From Aspergillus flavus (Eukaryota; Ascomycota; Eurotiomycetes; Eurotiales; Aspergillaceae), in assembly GCF_009017415.1 (NCBI RefSeq), contig NC_092405.1, positions 1,488,001 to 1,552,000 of the forward strand: 64,000 nucleotides of DNA. Direction: 5' to 3'. Of this stretch, positions 22,106-33,634 are shown piece by piece (position 1 is the first letter of the stretch; each line of letters opens with the position of its first letter). Both the position numbers and the translations under genes were made by a program. Under the pieces are notes generated by a model, which did not search any database, was not told the DNA's origin, and was given only the letters and a program-made list of their open reading frames with translations.

Positions 22106-23148
22106 GGGTACGTAATGCGACCGAAAAAATAATCAATGGATGGCTGCTGGCGAAAAAAAAACACGAAGCAAGAGAAACCCGGAAACAAAGTCTTTTTTAA
22201 CTCGGCGACGCTTTCGGCGACAAGATGCGACACCGAGGCTTATCTATATGAGAGTAGGACAAGGAAAAAATAGAACAAGATCCGGCTAGCCCAGACGCCC
22301 AGGTATGTACCTTAATTTAATTCGATTATTGGTGATAAATGGTTTGCTCGAAGGATAAATTAGTTCGACAACACCACCTTCTGATCGTGGCCGAGATCCT
22401 CACTAGTCAGATTTAGAGAGCGAGAGCCCCACCGACAGGCAAACACACCCGATGGTTGCCCCGGGAAACGACTGGCCATGTCCAATTGGGACGCTACTCC
22501 CTCCAGTGTTTCGCAGGCCATTGGACAGTTAGGCGCTGAGCTGTCACTGTGATGATGACAAGTTCAGCTGCGCCATCTCGCCAGCTCATCCTGGCAGAAT
22601 CAACTATCAAAGAAAAGGGTCCTAATGATGTCGTGTTTTGTCGTGCCTTGGATTATGAGTAGTAGAACTTGCTCGGACTCGGCCCATTCTTGTTGAATTC
22701 TGCGTTTCCCTGATCATTTAGGTTGTCCAGTCGACTATCCCTTGTGAAGGCTCCTTGCAGCCTGGGGTGCATGATCCATGGAACTGGCATCTTTGAAGAA
22801 TGCCCCTGTAACTCACCTGGAAAGTCTCTTGGGGTGTCAAGTCAAGGTCCCTCGATCACGCCCCATGTCATGTGACCGAGACTAATCCCACCGCCGCGGG
22901 CACAATACGAATCACATGAATCGACGTCACATTGTCCAGGCTGCCTAATTGGGTTGTCCCCGCATACAACAAAGGTTTCTTGCATTCACCCTCTTCATAT
23001 TGTGCGGCACAGAACAAAGATATTTACGTCTATCACGAGGCGTCTGGCAGCTCGCCAGGTCAGTTTAAATAACTGGGTCATTTGCCATCTGTCCGTTCCC
23101 GAAGTTATCACCAAATCGAAACTTGATGGGGAAGCAAATCAGGAAAAC
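22106..23148. other. divergent intergenic region
   Basis: About 1 kb separates the Cdc14 and GGPP synthase start codons. The open frame at 22954-23148 is continuous with the GGPP synthase frame but contains no ATG before 23149, so it is probably leader. Confidence 0.5.
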
Positions 23149-24383
23149 ATGTCGTCGGAAACTTCTTCCATTCAGCCCCCCACAGCCATTCCCCCTCGAA
23201 CTAGCTCTGCAGGTGCCACAGACGGAGCTAGTACAAACCCATCCGTGACAGGGCAATCCAACCTCGCGGCTATTCCTGAAACAAATGGCGATCAACTACA
23301 GACAAACACCAACATCCGGCGCAAACACACTCGCAACCGGTCCAGCCTAGATGGCACCAAATATAAAGATGGCCAGTGGTCGCCGGAGAATGAGGTCATC
23401 GTGCTGGGTCCCTATGATTACATGCTGCAGCATCCCGGCAAGGATATACGGCGGCAGCTTATCAACGCATTTAATGAATGGCTGAAAGTCCCCGCGGAGA
23501 GTTTGGCTATAATCACCAAGGTGGTAACTATGCTTCACACAGCATCATTATTGTAGGTGTATCTTCATAGCACTCGCCCCAACTCGGCCAACTCTAATCT
23601 TCGCTCCCTCATTGTAGGATCGATGATGTTGAAGATTGTTCCATTCTCCGTCGCGGGGCTCCTGTGGCTCATAATATCTACGGAACAGCTCAGACCATCA
23701 ATTCGGCGAATTATGTTTACTTCTTGGCCCTTCAAGAGGTTCAAAAACTGAACAACCCTGCTGCCATTGATATTTACGTTCAAGAGTTACTGAACCTCCA
23801 TCGCGGTCAAGGGATGGACCTGTTCTGGCGAGACACCCTCACCTGCCCCAGCGAAGAGGAATACCTCGAGATGGTTGGAAACAAGACCGGTGGGTTGTTT
23901 CGATTAGCTATAAAGTTAATGCAGGCCGAAAGCGCTACGGGGAAAGACTGCGTAAGCTTGGTTAACGTGTTGGGGCTGATCTTCCAAATCTGTGATGATT
24001 ACCTCAACCTATCCAATACAACCTACACTAAAAACAAAGGCCTCTGCGAGGACCTCACGGAGGGAAAATTTTCGTTTCCCATCATTCACAGCATTCGCTC
24101 CGACCCGAGTAATCACCAGCTTATCAACATCCTGAAGCAGAAAACTAAGGATGAGGAGGTCAAACTATACGCAGTCAAATACATGGAGAGCACTGGAAGC
24201 TTCACGCACACGCAGAATGTTGTCCGGGATTTACGCGACAGAGCATTGACGCTTATTGCCGAGATAGAGGCAAATGATAATAGCAAGGAACCTGAAGGCC
24301 ACGGCAACAGAGTGACGATGCGCGCCATTCTTGATAAGATAACCGAGTCTACTCTTAAAGACGCTCGAAAGACCGATGACTAG
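23149..24383 (+). CDS. geranylgeranyl diphosphate synthase (type III, GGPPS)
   Basis: Two exons, 23149..23552 and 23618..24383, encode 389 residues. The splice join restores [15 protein letters not shown], so the first aspartate-rich motif DDVED (137-141) is split by the intron just upstream. The second motif, DDYLN (261-265), and [16 protein letters not shown] follow in the normal order. The enzyme condenses FPP with IPP to form GGPP for protein prenylation and other isoprenoids; it is the fungal BTS1/al-3 type. The first 80 residues are low-complexity and poorly conserved, a common N-terminal extension in Aspergillus GGPPS. I chose the ATG at 23149 because no ATG lies upstream in frame. Housekeeping neighbours and the absence of a terpene cyclase suggest the primary-metabolism copy. 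Confidence 0.92.
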
Positions 24384-24802
24384 TCTGGTTCTATTGTGGT
24401 TTTCGTCCTTCCGCTGTTCTCGTCAATTTTTTTGGTAGTGTATTAAGCTTGAATGTTTCTTGTGCACTTGTAAAGATTGGACAACGAATCGATGATGAAG
24501 ATGAACATAAGGGAAGCTCGGCTGTGTCTGTCTGATCAGTTTATGTCACTATTTAGCATAGTTGATTTTAAATTTGGTGAAGATAAATGGTGCGAATCAT
24601 ATTTGATAAAAACTTGGTTGGTAAAGCGAGAATCTAAACACTCTGGGTATATTAATCCAAGCTCTCATGCAAATATCCCAGCAGTAAGCTAGGCATTTTC
24701 GTCCCCTGCAACGATTATATATCCGTAACATTATATCGAAGGTTGTCTGATCCTTCGTAGCATGGTGATCGTGAAGATAAGTGTTGACCAATCCCATGAT
24801 AT
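24384..24802. other. convergent intergenic region
   Basis: These 419 AT-rich bases contain the 3' ends of GGPP synthase and the Smr-domain gene. Nothing else was seen. Confidence 0.55.
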
Positions 24803-25762
24803 TTACATAACAATACAGCAAGCCTTCTCCAGCTTGCGCAACACACGTGGGAGAACCGCGTTGACCATCTCCTCGACGGGGTCCTGTTGCTGTTGTTGTT
24901 GGTGTTGCTGCTGCTGGGGTTGGTGTTGTTGTGGCTGTTGGTGTTGCTGCTGGCCTGGATACTGACCATGTGATTGCCCATAGCCAGAGTGCGCCGGAAC
25001 TTCAGACATATCAGCCGGTCCGCCGGTGAGATTGACATAAATGCGTCCCGCATTCTCTTCCGTCGCATACTGGAGACCAAGTTCGCGACAGACTTGCTCA
25101 ACACGGGGTTTGATCTTCTGGACGTGGTTGGCAGAGTGGTTGCCTTTGCCGACGATGCTGAGCCAAGTTAGTTAACACCGCGCAACATAAATTAAAGCGA
25201 CAAACAACCTGATAACTTACACATGCAGATGGGTCTGGCCATGCTCTCTGGCATATTTGATACGCTCCTCAAGAATCTCCTCCGCCTCTTCTACAAATTG
25301 GCCGTGTAAATCGATGGTATCGGGCTCCACACGCCCTTCGGCGTTGTTCTCGCGGAAGATGAATTCGGATGCCTGCTTGTTGTATTCCGCCATCTTGCGA
25401 CCGTGGGCTTTGCCCTGCTCGGACAACTCCTTGGCCTTTGCGCCATCACCTGCGGAGTACGCTTCTTGAGACTATTGTTCCGATATCGTCGTTGAGAATT
25501 AGTTGCATTGGCTCGGATCAGACCAGGACCGTGGAGGGAAAAATGCGATGCGCACACACCCGTTGGAAGCAAGAACCGCGCTTCTCGGCCTCCTCGCGGG
25601 CTAGACCGCGGAGACGATCGTATTCGGCTTCCGCATCGCTGCTTTGCTCGTGGTTGAAGGCTGTTGGTGTTGCAAGATTGTTAGTTAGGTATTGGTGGTT
25701 TTTGGCGATGGTGCTTGAGAAAGGGTCTCACCCCGAGGGCCCATATGGGACATTTCATGCAT
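24803..25762 (-). CDS. DUF1771-Smr domain protein with C-terminal CaaX box
   Basis: Four exons, 25762..25732, 25660..25560, 25471..25221 and 25157..24803, encode 245 residues. Residues about 20-88 form the charged helical DUF1771 region (YDRLRGLAREEAEKR, YSAGDGAKAKELSEQGK). Residues about 92-170 form the Smr domain with TIDLHG at 96-101 and VGKGNHS at 130-136, the pattern linked to nucleic-acid binding or nuclease activity. Residues 197-219 are a Gln/His-rich run. The protein ends KACCIVM, so Cys-Ile-Val-Met is a textbook CaaX box predicting farnesylation at Cys242. Homologues such as yeast YPL199C share DUF1771-Smr; I do not know whether they share the CaaX end. The last exon also carries the Gln/His tract. 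An alternative ATG lies nine bases in. Confidence 0.87.
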
Positions 25763-28700
25763 TTTTGGCGGCGGGGCAAGTTGATATATAAATAGTCTAT
25801 AATCTAATAGTAATATGAACAGATCTATGAAACCAAAAATCCAAGATGTAATGTTTAAGTGGGTAATTGGACGAGAGATCTTAAGACAGGAGGAGGAAAA
25901 AGATCGGATCGGGGATCGAAGGCGGTAGCCCTAAAATCCACGGGTGGACCGCAAACCATACTGTGCATGGTGGACCTCAACAGCGATCGGTTGGCTCAAT
26001 TGCATCCAGGGATCAAGGATAGGCTATGCAGGTTATTGGACAGTCGTCGAGGGGATACACAAATTGAGATTGCAAGAACCATTGGATAGATTGGCGCAAT
26101 TATGGGTCGTGTCCTATACGTACTGTTCGATCCTCAGCTCCTTGTAGATTAGGTAATATGACTGATTAACCAAATATTTTGCGAAGTTGTCTTGCTCTGT
26201 CACTGATGATTGATATTATGAGTGGGTAATTCGTCGCATACAGTATCTTTGGGGGTTGTTTACTCTCCAATGTGGATATCCAAGACTCAGGGTCTAGTAA
26301 AATTCGAACCAAGTCATTTCCGTGTCATTCCCTGGTGTCGATATTTTGAGCCTCTTGGATCAATGCAGTACCAAGTGTATCCATGGCTAACCCCATACAT
26401 TATTGGTGTTCTCTTCAGTGTTCATACTTTGTATGCCCTCCCAATGGCTACTCCCCAATCTGGAAGGCATGGATAGGTATGGGTTAGTACCTGAAGTCCG
26501 GCCTCAATAGTCTTGCTTAGGACCCATAGTTTTCGCGATATCACACCTTCCCTCGGAACGTGATTGCACATAGCATTTGCATAGTGTGCGGCAAAGAAGT
26601 TAACTAGAAGCACTAGAGAGTGGAGCGCAAGGATTAGTCAGACAGCAGAGCCATGGATAAATAGCGCCACAGTAGGCTTTTCTTCGCATGAAGCGTGATA
26701 CGAGGTACTGTTGCAAGTCCTTTTCGATCAGGCTTTGAGACAGGGAGATAAAATGTGAAACGCGGATGGCACACTTCAGGCGCTTCAGTATGGGAGGCAG
26801 GACTGATGACCAAGTAACACTCATGAGAAAATGGATTACGCCACCGCTTGTTGACGATTTCCTCTTCAGCTTCAGAGATGTGCGGAGAGGTGGAAGATCA
26901 ACGGCAGTTGAAAGTGGAGTTTACAATACCGTACTAATGCTGTATGTGATACATATTTTTACATGCTGGAAGCACTTCGGCCCCAATAGCTTACACTCGC
27001 AGAAATCTCCACACCATCTTCCTACTAGACAATAGAGATATTGTCGGCTTAACCGCCAGAGTAAAAGAAACAGTCGTAGTACAAGAAATAACCTACGGGA
27101 GAAAAAGACCAAGGCTCCGGGAACGTGGAAGTAAAACATCTAGTTTCAAAGTTGGGACTTTTGCACAATACAGGAATCCATCAGTTGTACCTGGCGATCT
27201 GAGGCCATTCCATGGTGTCAGATCTCCACTGGTGGCGGCACTTCGAAACTGAAAATGCCCACTATGTATGTCATTCGAGAATTTAATGGACATTGGCAGT
27301 CTGGCACAGCGTCTTTAGAAACGTAGGATTTATTCAAGATAGTTTTTTTTTTATACTTTTGTTTAATTAAGTTCCCTGGTATCTTTGTCGCTAGTAGAAA
27401 CTCGCATACCTATTGAAGTACGCGAATGGATTACTTAGAGTAGCTCGGGACAATGCTTATGCCTACCCTTATGTTATACAGTCGGACATTGTATTGAATG
27501 ATTATAGATCTGCATGGCCCGGAAATTAAGTCATTCCAGTTAGAGTAACGATCAGGAGACACCTGACTAGTTACTAGACCAGGCACGGCAAGGTCTTAAG
27601 GCCTCAGCTCCAGATTCCTCTGTTTTGCCTTGCAATGGGGGCGATATTCTTAGCGAATGATGCGACTGGACTTTGCATTAGGCCAGCGTCTGAGGTGTCA
27701 GCTTACGGAAGAAGATGAAGAAATGTATATTTATAACCCTAATGTGTAATTGCAATCATACATGAAATCCAACACACAAAAACTACGATGCTTTAATCAC
27801 AGAAGAACCTTAGAGCCACTCGTTTAAAAAGGGGATGATTTGATCAAGTGCAGTTATTGGATAGCGAGATATTGTAGATCCACTCTCTTTCGTGACCGTT
27901 CCAGCAAATCAGAAAAACGAATCCTAATAGCTTTACCCGTTACCAAACCAAACCCCCCACTTCCCCCCTATTGCTGCTCCAGTCATGTACCACCGGCTAG
28001 AGTTCCAGAAGGAAAAGGAAAACTGAAAACCAATTTTTTTCTTCGTTTCCTTCTCCGGCAGCTGGTTAGTACAGTAAGTTCCAACTCGGGCCCCATCCCC
28101 ATTTCCCACACCCTCCTTTTTGGGTCTTTCAACTCGCTCGCCTCTTCCTCTCTCGCTCGTTTCTCCGACGCCCCTCCAGAGTCTCCCCCAAAGCCCCCTT
28201 ACCTGAGCTTATCCTCGCCCATCTTTCTCAGCCTCTCTCTTCCTTCTATTCCTCTTTCTTCGATCAATCACTTTATCGGTTCCAGCCGGGTGGTGAAGGA
28301 TTTATTCTCCTTCCATAGTCTTTTTAATCTGCGTGGTCGCTGCTTTTCGTCCATCCTGCACGCCATAATTCTTGTGTTCGTCAGCATCGGGGTAACATTT
28401 GTTTCACTTTCCTTTTGACCTCCTTTCCGCCCCGTCTCAAGACCGCGCTCCAATAATCGAATTTTTCTCCCCCTTACTCCCGTTCATTCGTGGTCATTCG
28501 GCCTTTCAATAATACCACCCGGAATTATATCCCAATCTTTTGATCCTTTTTCCTTGAGTGCGATACTAAAAAATATCATCTCGATTTTGGAGGGATAATT
28601 TTTGACCGGTGAGTAGCCTCGTCATCGTCAGCGCTCAACGAACTGTTGATCCCTCCCCTTCCGACTTGATTACCCTCACTGTATCAGCTGGGATCTTGAT

Positions 28701-28972
28701 GTATCAACTGCTACTCCTTACGTCAATGCAGTAACTGGCTCTGTATTCCACCTTTCTTTCTTTTACGCGATAGTTTCCGGTCAAGTTTGGGTTACCTCGT
28801 GTTGGAGCACGTTTGTTTTATCAGCCGTTTGGTTTCGAAACGTGGAAAGTGCGGCCTTTTCGCTGACGCCTATTTAAATAGATTCCTTCAAATACAATAT
28901 AACGCCGGTCACCTCATCTCCCTTGGACAAACCGTTGAACATCACCAGTCGCCTGACTAAATACCCGCCAAC
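25763..28972. other. large gene-free region upstream of fadA
   Basis: This 3.2 kb separates the Smr gene (leftward) from the G-alpha gene (rightward). ORFs are short and show no domain, codon signature or splice-joined extension. The last 1 kb is pyrimidine-rich (about 28060-28290) and contains a possible leader intron (GTGAGT at 28609, AG at 28731) and a TATTTAAATA element at 28871-28880. It is therefore probably a long regulatory region and 5' leader of the G-alpha gene. An unrecognised non-coding RNA cannot be excluded. Confidence 0.5.
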
Positions 28973-30213
28973 ATGGGTTGCGGAATGAGTACTGAGGATA
29001 AGGAGGGGAAGGCCCGTAATGAGGAGATTGAAAACCAGCTTAAACGCGACAAGATGATGCAGCGCAACGAAATCAAGATGCTTTTGCTCGGTATGCAACC
29101 GATCCTACTTGAGTTTTCACCGTCGTATGTTAGGGGCTGTGTTAACCATTTCTATGCAGGAGCGGGAGAGTCTGGCAAGTCGACAATTCTGAAGCAGATG
29201 AAACTGATCCATGAGGGAGGATACTCGCGTGACGAAAGAGAGTCGTTCAAGGAAATTATCTACAGTAACACGGTTCAGTCGATGCGAGTCATTTTGGAAG
29301 CGATGGAATCTCTGGAACTGCCTCTCGAGGATGCCCGTCACGAGTACCACGTTCAAACCATCTTCATGCAGCCCGCTCAAATCGAAGGTGACAACCTTCC
29401 TCCGGAGGTCGGAAATGCGATTGGAGCTTTGTGGCGCGACAGCGGTGTGCAAGAGTGCTTCAAGAGGTCTCGGGAATACCAGCTGAACGACTCTGCGAAA
29501 TAGTGAGTACTTTCCGATGCAGTTGGTCAAACGCCGGCGGTATGCTAATTGTTCCCCAGCTACTTTGATGCCATCGAGCGCATCGCTCAGCCCGATTATC
29601 TCCCTACAGACCAGGATGTCCTCCGTTCCCGTGTGAAGACTACCGGTATCACTGAAACCACATTCATCATTGGCGATTTGACATACCGGATGTTCGACGT
29701 CGGTGGTCAACGTTCCGAACGGAAGAAGTGGATCCACTGTTTCGAAAATGTCACCACGATCCTTTTCTTGGTTGCCATCTCCGAGTACGACCAGCTGTTG
29801 TTCGAAGATGAGACCGTTAACCGTATGCAAGAAGCTCTCACTTTGTTTGATTCCATTTGCAACTCCCGGTGGTTCGTCAAGACATCCATCATTCTCTTCC
29901 TCAACAAGATCGATCGTTTCAAGGAGAAGCTGCCCGTCAGCCCCATGAAGAACTACTTCCCTGACTATGAGGGTGGTGCCGATTACGCTGCCGCTTGTGA
30001 CTACATCCTCAACCGCTTCGTGTCCCTCAACCAAGCCGAGCAGAAGCAGATTTACACGCACTTTACGTGTGCTACTGACACTACACAGATTCGGTTCGTC
30101 ATGGCCGCAGTAAATGGTGAGTTGCCGCATATCATCCATCTGTTTGCGCTATACTAATAATCGTTTTAGACATCATCATCCAGGAGAACCTCCGACTCTG
30201 TGGTCTGATTTAA
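28973..30213 (+). CDS. fadA: heterotrimeric G-protein alpha subunit (FadA/GpaA, Gi class)
   Basis: Four exons, 28973..29090, 29160..29502, 29560..30116 and 30170..30213, encode 353 residues, the length of Aspergillus FadA. The N-terminus [18 protein letters not shown] provides a myristoylation glycine (Gly2) and palmitoylation cysteine (Cys3). The P-loop GAGESGKS is at 40-47 and is restored by intron 1. Switch regions show RSRVKTTGI and [16 protein letters not shown] and the TCATDT motif bind guanine, and the C-terminus CGLI carries the Gi-type cysteine four residues from the end. In Aspergillus this subunit signals through cAMP/PKA, promoting vegetative growth and restraining conidiation and some secondary metabolism. 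It sits on the inner face of the plasma membrane. The 5' intergenic region is unusually long. Confidence 0.97.
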
Positions 30214-31034
30214 TGATTAGGGTGCTTTGATTGAGTGCCTGTTTGAATATCCGACATCTAGACCGTATGCTATGTGACTTATAATTTCCCTTTCCCTCTT
30301 TCCTCTTTCCCTTTTTGATGTGTTCGTCATACCTCGTGATACTGAAAGAACCTGGCGTTGAAGACATTCACTTGTCTATTTCTAATTTCCTTTTTTTTTT
30401 TTTTCCCTTCTGTATTGAAATGATATCTAGCCAGCTCTTTGTTATCCGCATCACCGATATCCATCCCATGACAGAGCAGCAGTTCATTGTTCCCTCACTC
30501 TTACATGAGGGCGGGTTGAACATTGAATAATTTATGCCTTTTCCTTTTATCTTTTTTTCCTTTTTTTTTTCCACTCCAGCATTCTCATTTAATTTCGTGT
30601 CTGGTTACCCTATCCCTCATTCAATTTCCTCTTTAGCTTACGTTTTGGTTTTGAACGCTGGATATCCCATCATCTCTTGGTGCCCTCGTGTGTACTTATA
30701 TCACTCATATTTCCTGCCTCACGTCCGCTGGAGCAATGAGCGACGACAGGGCCACGGGCACGGGGAATGGCAGGGTACGTGGACTATCATGTCTTTTTCT
30801 CATGTGTCATGCCGGGTCGGTCATTGGGTCATAGTCAAAACTAAGGATTGTGAATATATTGTTCGTATTAATTTACCTGTAGGTTGTAAATAAAACGAGT
30901 TGAACATAGATGTAACTCTAGCGCTGCATGTGCATGAATATCAAGTGGTTGAGAAAGTTAAAATTCAGCTATGGTGATGCCCATCCAAACTCCAGTACTC
31001 CATACATAAACGCTCTATAAACACAAGGTAGCTA
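30214..31034. other. convergent intergenic region
   Basis: These 821 bases hold the 3' ends of fadA and USE1. Several poly-T runs (about 30393-30403 and 30548-30569) lie in the expected fadA 3' UTR. No gene is supported. Confidence 0.55.
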
Positions 31035-32286
31035 TCAGAACCGCAATTTCGGACCGATAAGTACGATCATGACTGCCACGATCCATAACCCAAAAATCCA
31101 CGCATAGAGCATCATCCGTCCCCACCAACCCTTGCCTTCGGTCATGCGACGCAACATCCCCATCCGTCGTTCTGCAGCCTCCATATTGCCTGTCGTGCGG
31201 TCCAGGCCCTCAACGGCACGGGTCAACACAGACTTTTCTGATTCCAGAGAGGATTGGAAAGCCTGCGATGAAGACTTGAGCTGCGTCGCAAGGGACAGAA
31301 GAGAGTTAGTGATGTCTTCTTGTTCGCGACGGTGTGTGTCGAGTGTTTCTTCAGTGGCTTGTATTTTGGCAGTCGAGGAAGAAGGTGGTTGTGCAGAGGT
31401 GTTGTGTTCGTGTAATGAGGAACCTGTTGCTGTGGCTGGGAGGTCTGTCGGGAAATTATTTCGGTTTCGTAAGGTAGACGTTGGCGTAGGCGAAACTGTA
31501 GTAGCGGTAGCTGTGGCGTCAGCTGTCGCCGTCGGTGCCACTCCCTCATGCGACAGAGACTCAGGGCTCTGCCCAGGAATCGCCTTTGATTCCTCCTGCG
31601 CAGTGGCCTCCGCTCCTTCCCTCTCATCCCCTGATGTGCCTTTCTCCTGTCCTTCATCGGGTGTACTGCCCTCCTCCGGTGTCCCGAGCAAATCCTCCCC
31701 GTCCACCGACTCCTCGTCCTCATCTTCGTAAATCCCCTCCGCACCGGGAAGTCCCTGCCCGCCTACGGCGGAGAGCTTTATCTCCGCCTCAGCATTTAGC
31801 TGATTTAATACACTCTGTAGCCGTTTCAGGGTCTGGCGGTCCCGGGTGATATCCGATTGAATTTCATGACGACGATCGACTGGTTTAATCTGCGGAAGAC
31901 TCCGTTCTAATTCTTGGAGTGTAGCACGGGCATATTCTATATTCTAGTTTTGAGCAGTGTTAGCACGAGCTTTGCCAGAAGCTCAGAGAGTCAAGCTACA
32001 ACCACGAGCTAGCATAGCTACTGATCACGGCTAGCTAGCAAGCAAAGCCGACACAGAGCTTTCTAAAAAGAAGCCGCAAAGTAAAAAAAGAAAAGAAAAG
32101 AAAAGAAAGAAAGAGTAAACGCACAGCTCCCACTCTCATACGTTGATACTCTGACCGACGAAGCGGCTTCAAGTCCGCAGACGACGAGAGCAAATTATGT
32201 TCAAGACGGGCGAGCAGTCGAGATAGAGATAGATTCGTGAGATTTGGATCGGAGGTGAGCGCCCCGGGGTATGTTGTTATTGTCAT
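31035..32286 (-). CDS. use1: Use1-type SNARE of ER retrograde transport
   Basis: Two exons, 32286..32125 and 31943..31035, encode 356 residues. The join gives YQRMRVGA-NIEYARATLQELERSLPQ. The N-terminal LSLSRLLARLEHNLL motif and the C-terminal helical SNARE-like segment (EEDITNSLLSLATQLK, then SLESEKSVLTRAVEGLDRTTGNMEAAERRMGML, given here in parts) fit the Use1 family. A single C-terminal membrane span (LYAWIFGLWIVAVMIVLIG) ends in PKLRF, as in a tail-anchored protein. Use1 works with Sec20 and Ufe1 to fuse COPI vesicles with the ER. The middle (residues about 120-230) is acidic and Pro/Thr/Ser-rich and probably unstructured. Sec20 was considered, but the N-terminus and spacing favour Use1. 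Confidence 0.78.
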
Positions 32287-32914
32287 TTTCGATATATGGT
32301 TTCTTGTCTTTTGTTGCGCCCGGTATTTTCGCTTCTTTCTTCTCGTTTACTTTCGGATTGTTTCCTTTTTTTCTCTCTTCCTCTGCTTTTTCTTTTCGCA
32401 GCGCTTGAAGGTGGGGTTCGAGTGAGGGGAGTTGGGCTGCGATTTCTTGTTGGCTTGTTCTTTGGGGAACTATTGCAGATGGCTATCGAGCAATCATGGC
32501 GGTTTATTGGGGATGACTAAGCTCGAGATGTATGGGGCATGTGACTTCGTCATTGCTATTGGGTCATGTGGGTTTCATACTTGTTGATTTTGGAAAAGTT
32601 GTCTACGATAGGTCCCTTGGTGATGGGGGGCTATGAGGGTGGTTGTCCCATAATGTGTTGTTGGAAACAGTTAAGTTTAAATTTCATGAATTCAGCATCG
32701 TTAACTCGTCATCAGTCATCAACAGAAGTAGGAAAAAAAAATAATTCTGTATGTAAACAGTCCGCCACCCATTAGGCACCATCTTTTTTAGAGACAAAAA
32801 AAACATGCGCCTCAATGACCTGGAATTCCAATGGAATGTAAGGAAAAGTACCCGAACTAAATAGCAGAAGGGAGAGTCAAGAAAGCAGAGACCGATGGAT
32901 GCAGATAATCACCA
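32287..32914. other. intergenic region
   Basis: This 628-base stretch includes the USE1 promoter on its left and the 3' end of the small membrane-protein gene on its right. No gene is supported. Confidence 0.5.
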
Positions 32915-33634
32915 TTAGTTGTACTGGACAATTGTCCGTTTATACGTGCGAACGCCGCCTTCATCCACATCATAAAGGTGCTGGACAATCTGGTTGCGCT
33001 TCTGGACAGAACATGTCCGTTCTGGGGCTAATATCCCGGAAAATTCTTGCGTGTCGATTGTCTGCGACTCAGCCGGTCGATCGGCGGTCCTCCTGCAAGA
33101 TCCAAGAGATCCAGATCCCTCCGCGGGCAAAAGCCCGTTGCTGCGCCCAGCGTCCATCCCAGCGGTGGAAGGCCGACTATCTCCCGAGCTGGGGCTCAGC
33201 TCGGATGGGGCAACAACGCAAGGTGCCTGGGTCTGCTGATATGATTGCGCGGTGCTGACACTCCGTTCCCGGCCTAGAACAGCAGCAAGATAACCGCTCG
33301 AGGGGAGATGTGTCGAACGGGACAGGGGCAGCAGGATATCACAGGCTGAAGGGAGCCCGGCCACGCCGTAGGTCGACGGGTCTCCTGGATAGTAGGGCAT
33401 TCCGTGGCCCACTAGACCAGCTAGTTCCTCATCGCCACCACGCTTTTCTTTTTCGCCAAAAGAAAAGGGTGGCGGATCCATTTGCCTCTCTGGCGGTGCG
33501 TATCTGCCCAGATGTCGTCGTCTGATACGTTGAACGAGGAGTAGAATGCACAGTATGCAGCCGACGGTGAAGGAGATCCAGAACGAAAGAACCCGGATGT
33601 CTTTCACGGCGTCGTTGTCCTTCTCATGGCCCAT
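32915..33634 (-). CDS. small single-span membrane protein, unknown function
   Basis: An uninterrupted frame of 239 residues starts at an ATG at 33634. A hydrophobic span at about residues 15-36 (VLSFWISFTVGCILCILLLV) is followed by the basic cluster QRIRRRHLGR, consistent with one membrane helix and a long cytosolic tail. The middle is rich in Ser, Pro and Gly and looks disordered. The C-terminus DEGGVRTYKRTIVQYN looks conserved, as similar endings occur in Aspergillus proteins of unknown function. I do not recognise a functional domain. It reads as a real gene because of its length, span plus basic stop-transfer pattern, and orderly ending, but no intron supports it. Confidence 0.6.
   Translation of the reverse strand: MGHEKDNDAVKDIRVLSFWISFTVGCILCILLLVQRIRRRHLGRYAPPERQMDPPPFSFGEKEKRGGDEELAGLVGHGMPYYPGDPSTYGVAGLPSACDILLPLSRSTHLPSSGYLAAVLGRERSVSTAQSYQQTQAPCVVAPSELSPSSGDSRPSTAGMDAGRSNGLLPAEGSGSLGSCRRTADRPAESQTIDTQEFSGILAPERTCSVQKRNQIVQHLYDVDEGGVRTYKRTIVQYN

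Noticed and set aside
22954..23148. N-terminal extension of GGPP synthase
   Set aside because: The frame is open but contains no ATG; only a TTG could start it. The ATG at 23149 is the first usable start.
26305..26316. TTCGAACC resembling a tRNA B box
   Set aside because: No A box, acceptor stem or cloverleaf could be built around it on either strand.
26222..27293. Small ORFs between the Smr and fadA genes
   Set aside because: Short, overlapping on both strands, no domains and no splice-linked partners.
29117..30139. 340-residue antisense frame across fadA
   Set aside because: It runs opposite to a certain G-alpha gene, crosses its intron, and shows no domain. Codon constraint of the sense strand explains the open frame.
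31132..31849. Rightward ORFs of 100-200 residues over USE1
   Set aside because: They are low-complexity shadows of the acidic, Pro/Ser-rich USE1 coding strand.
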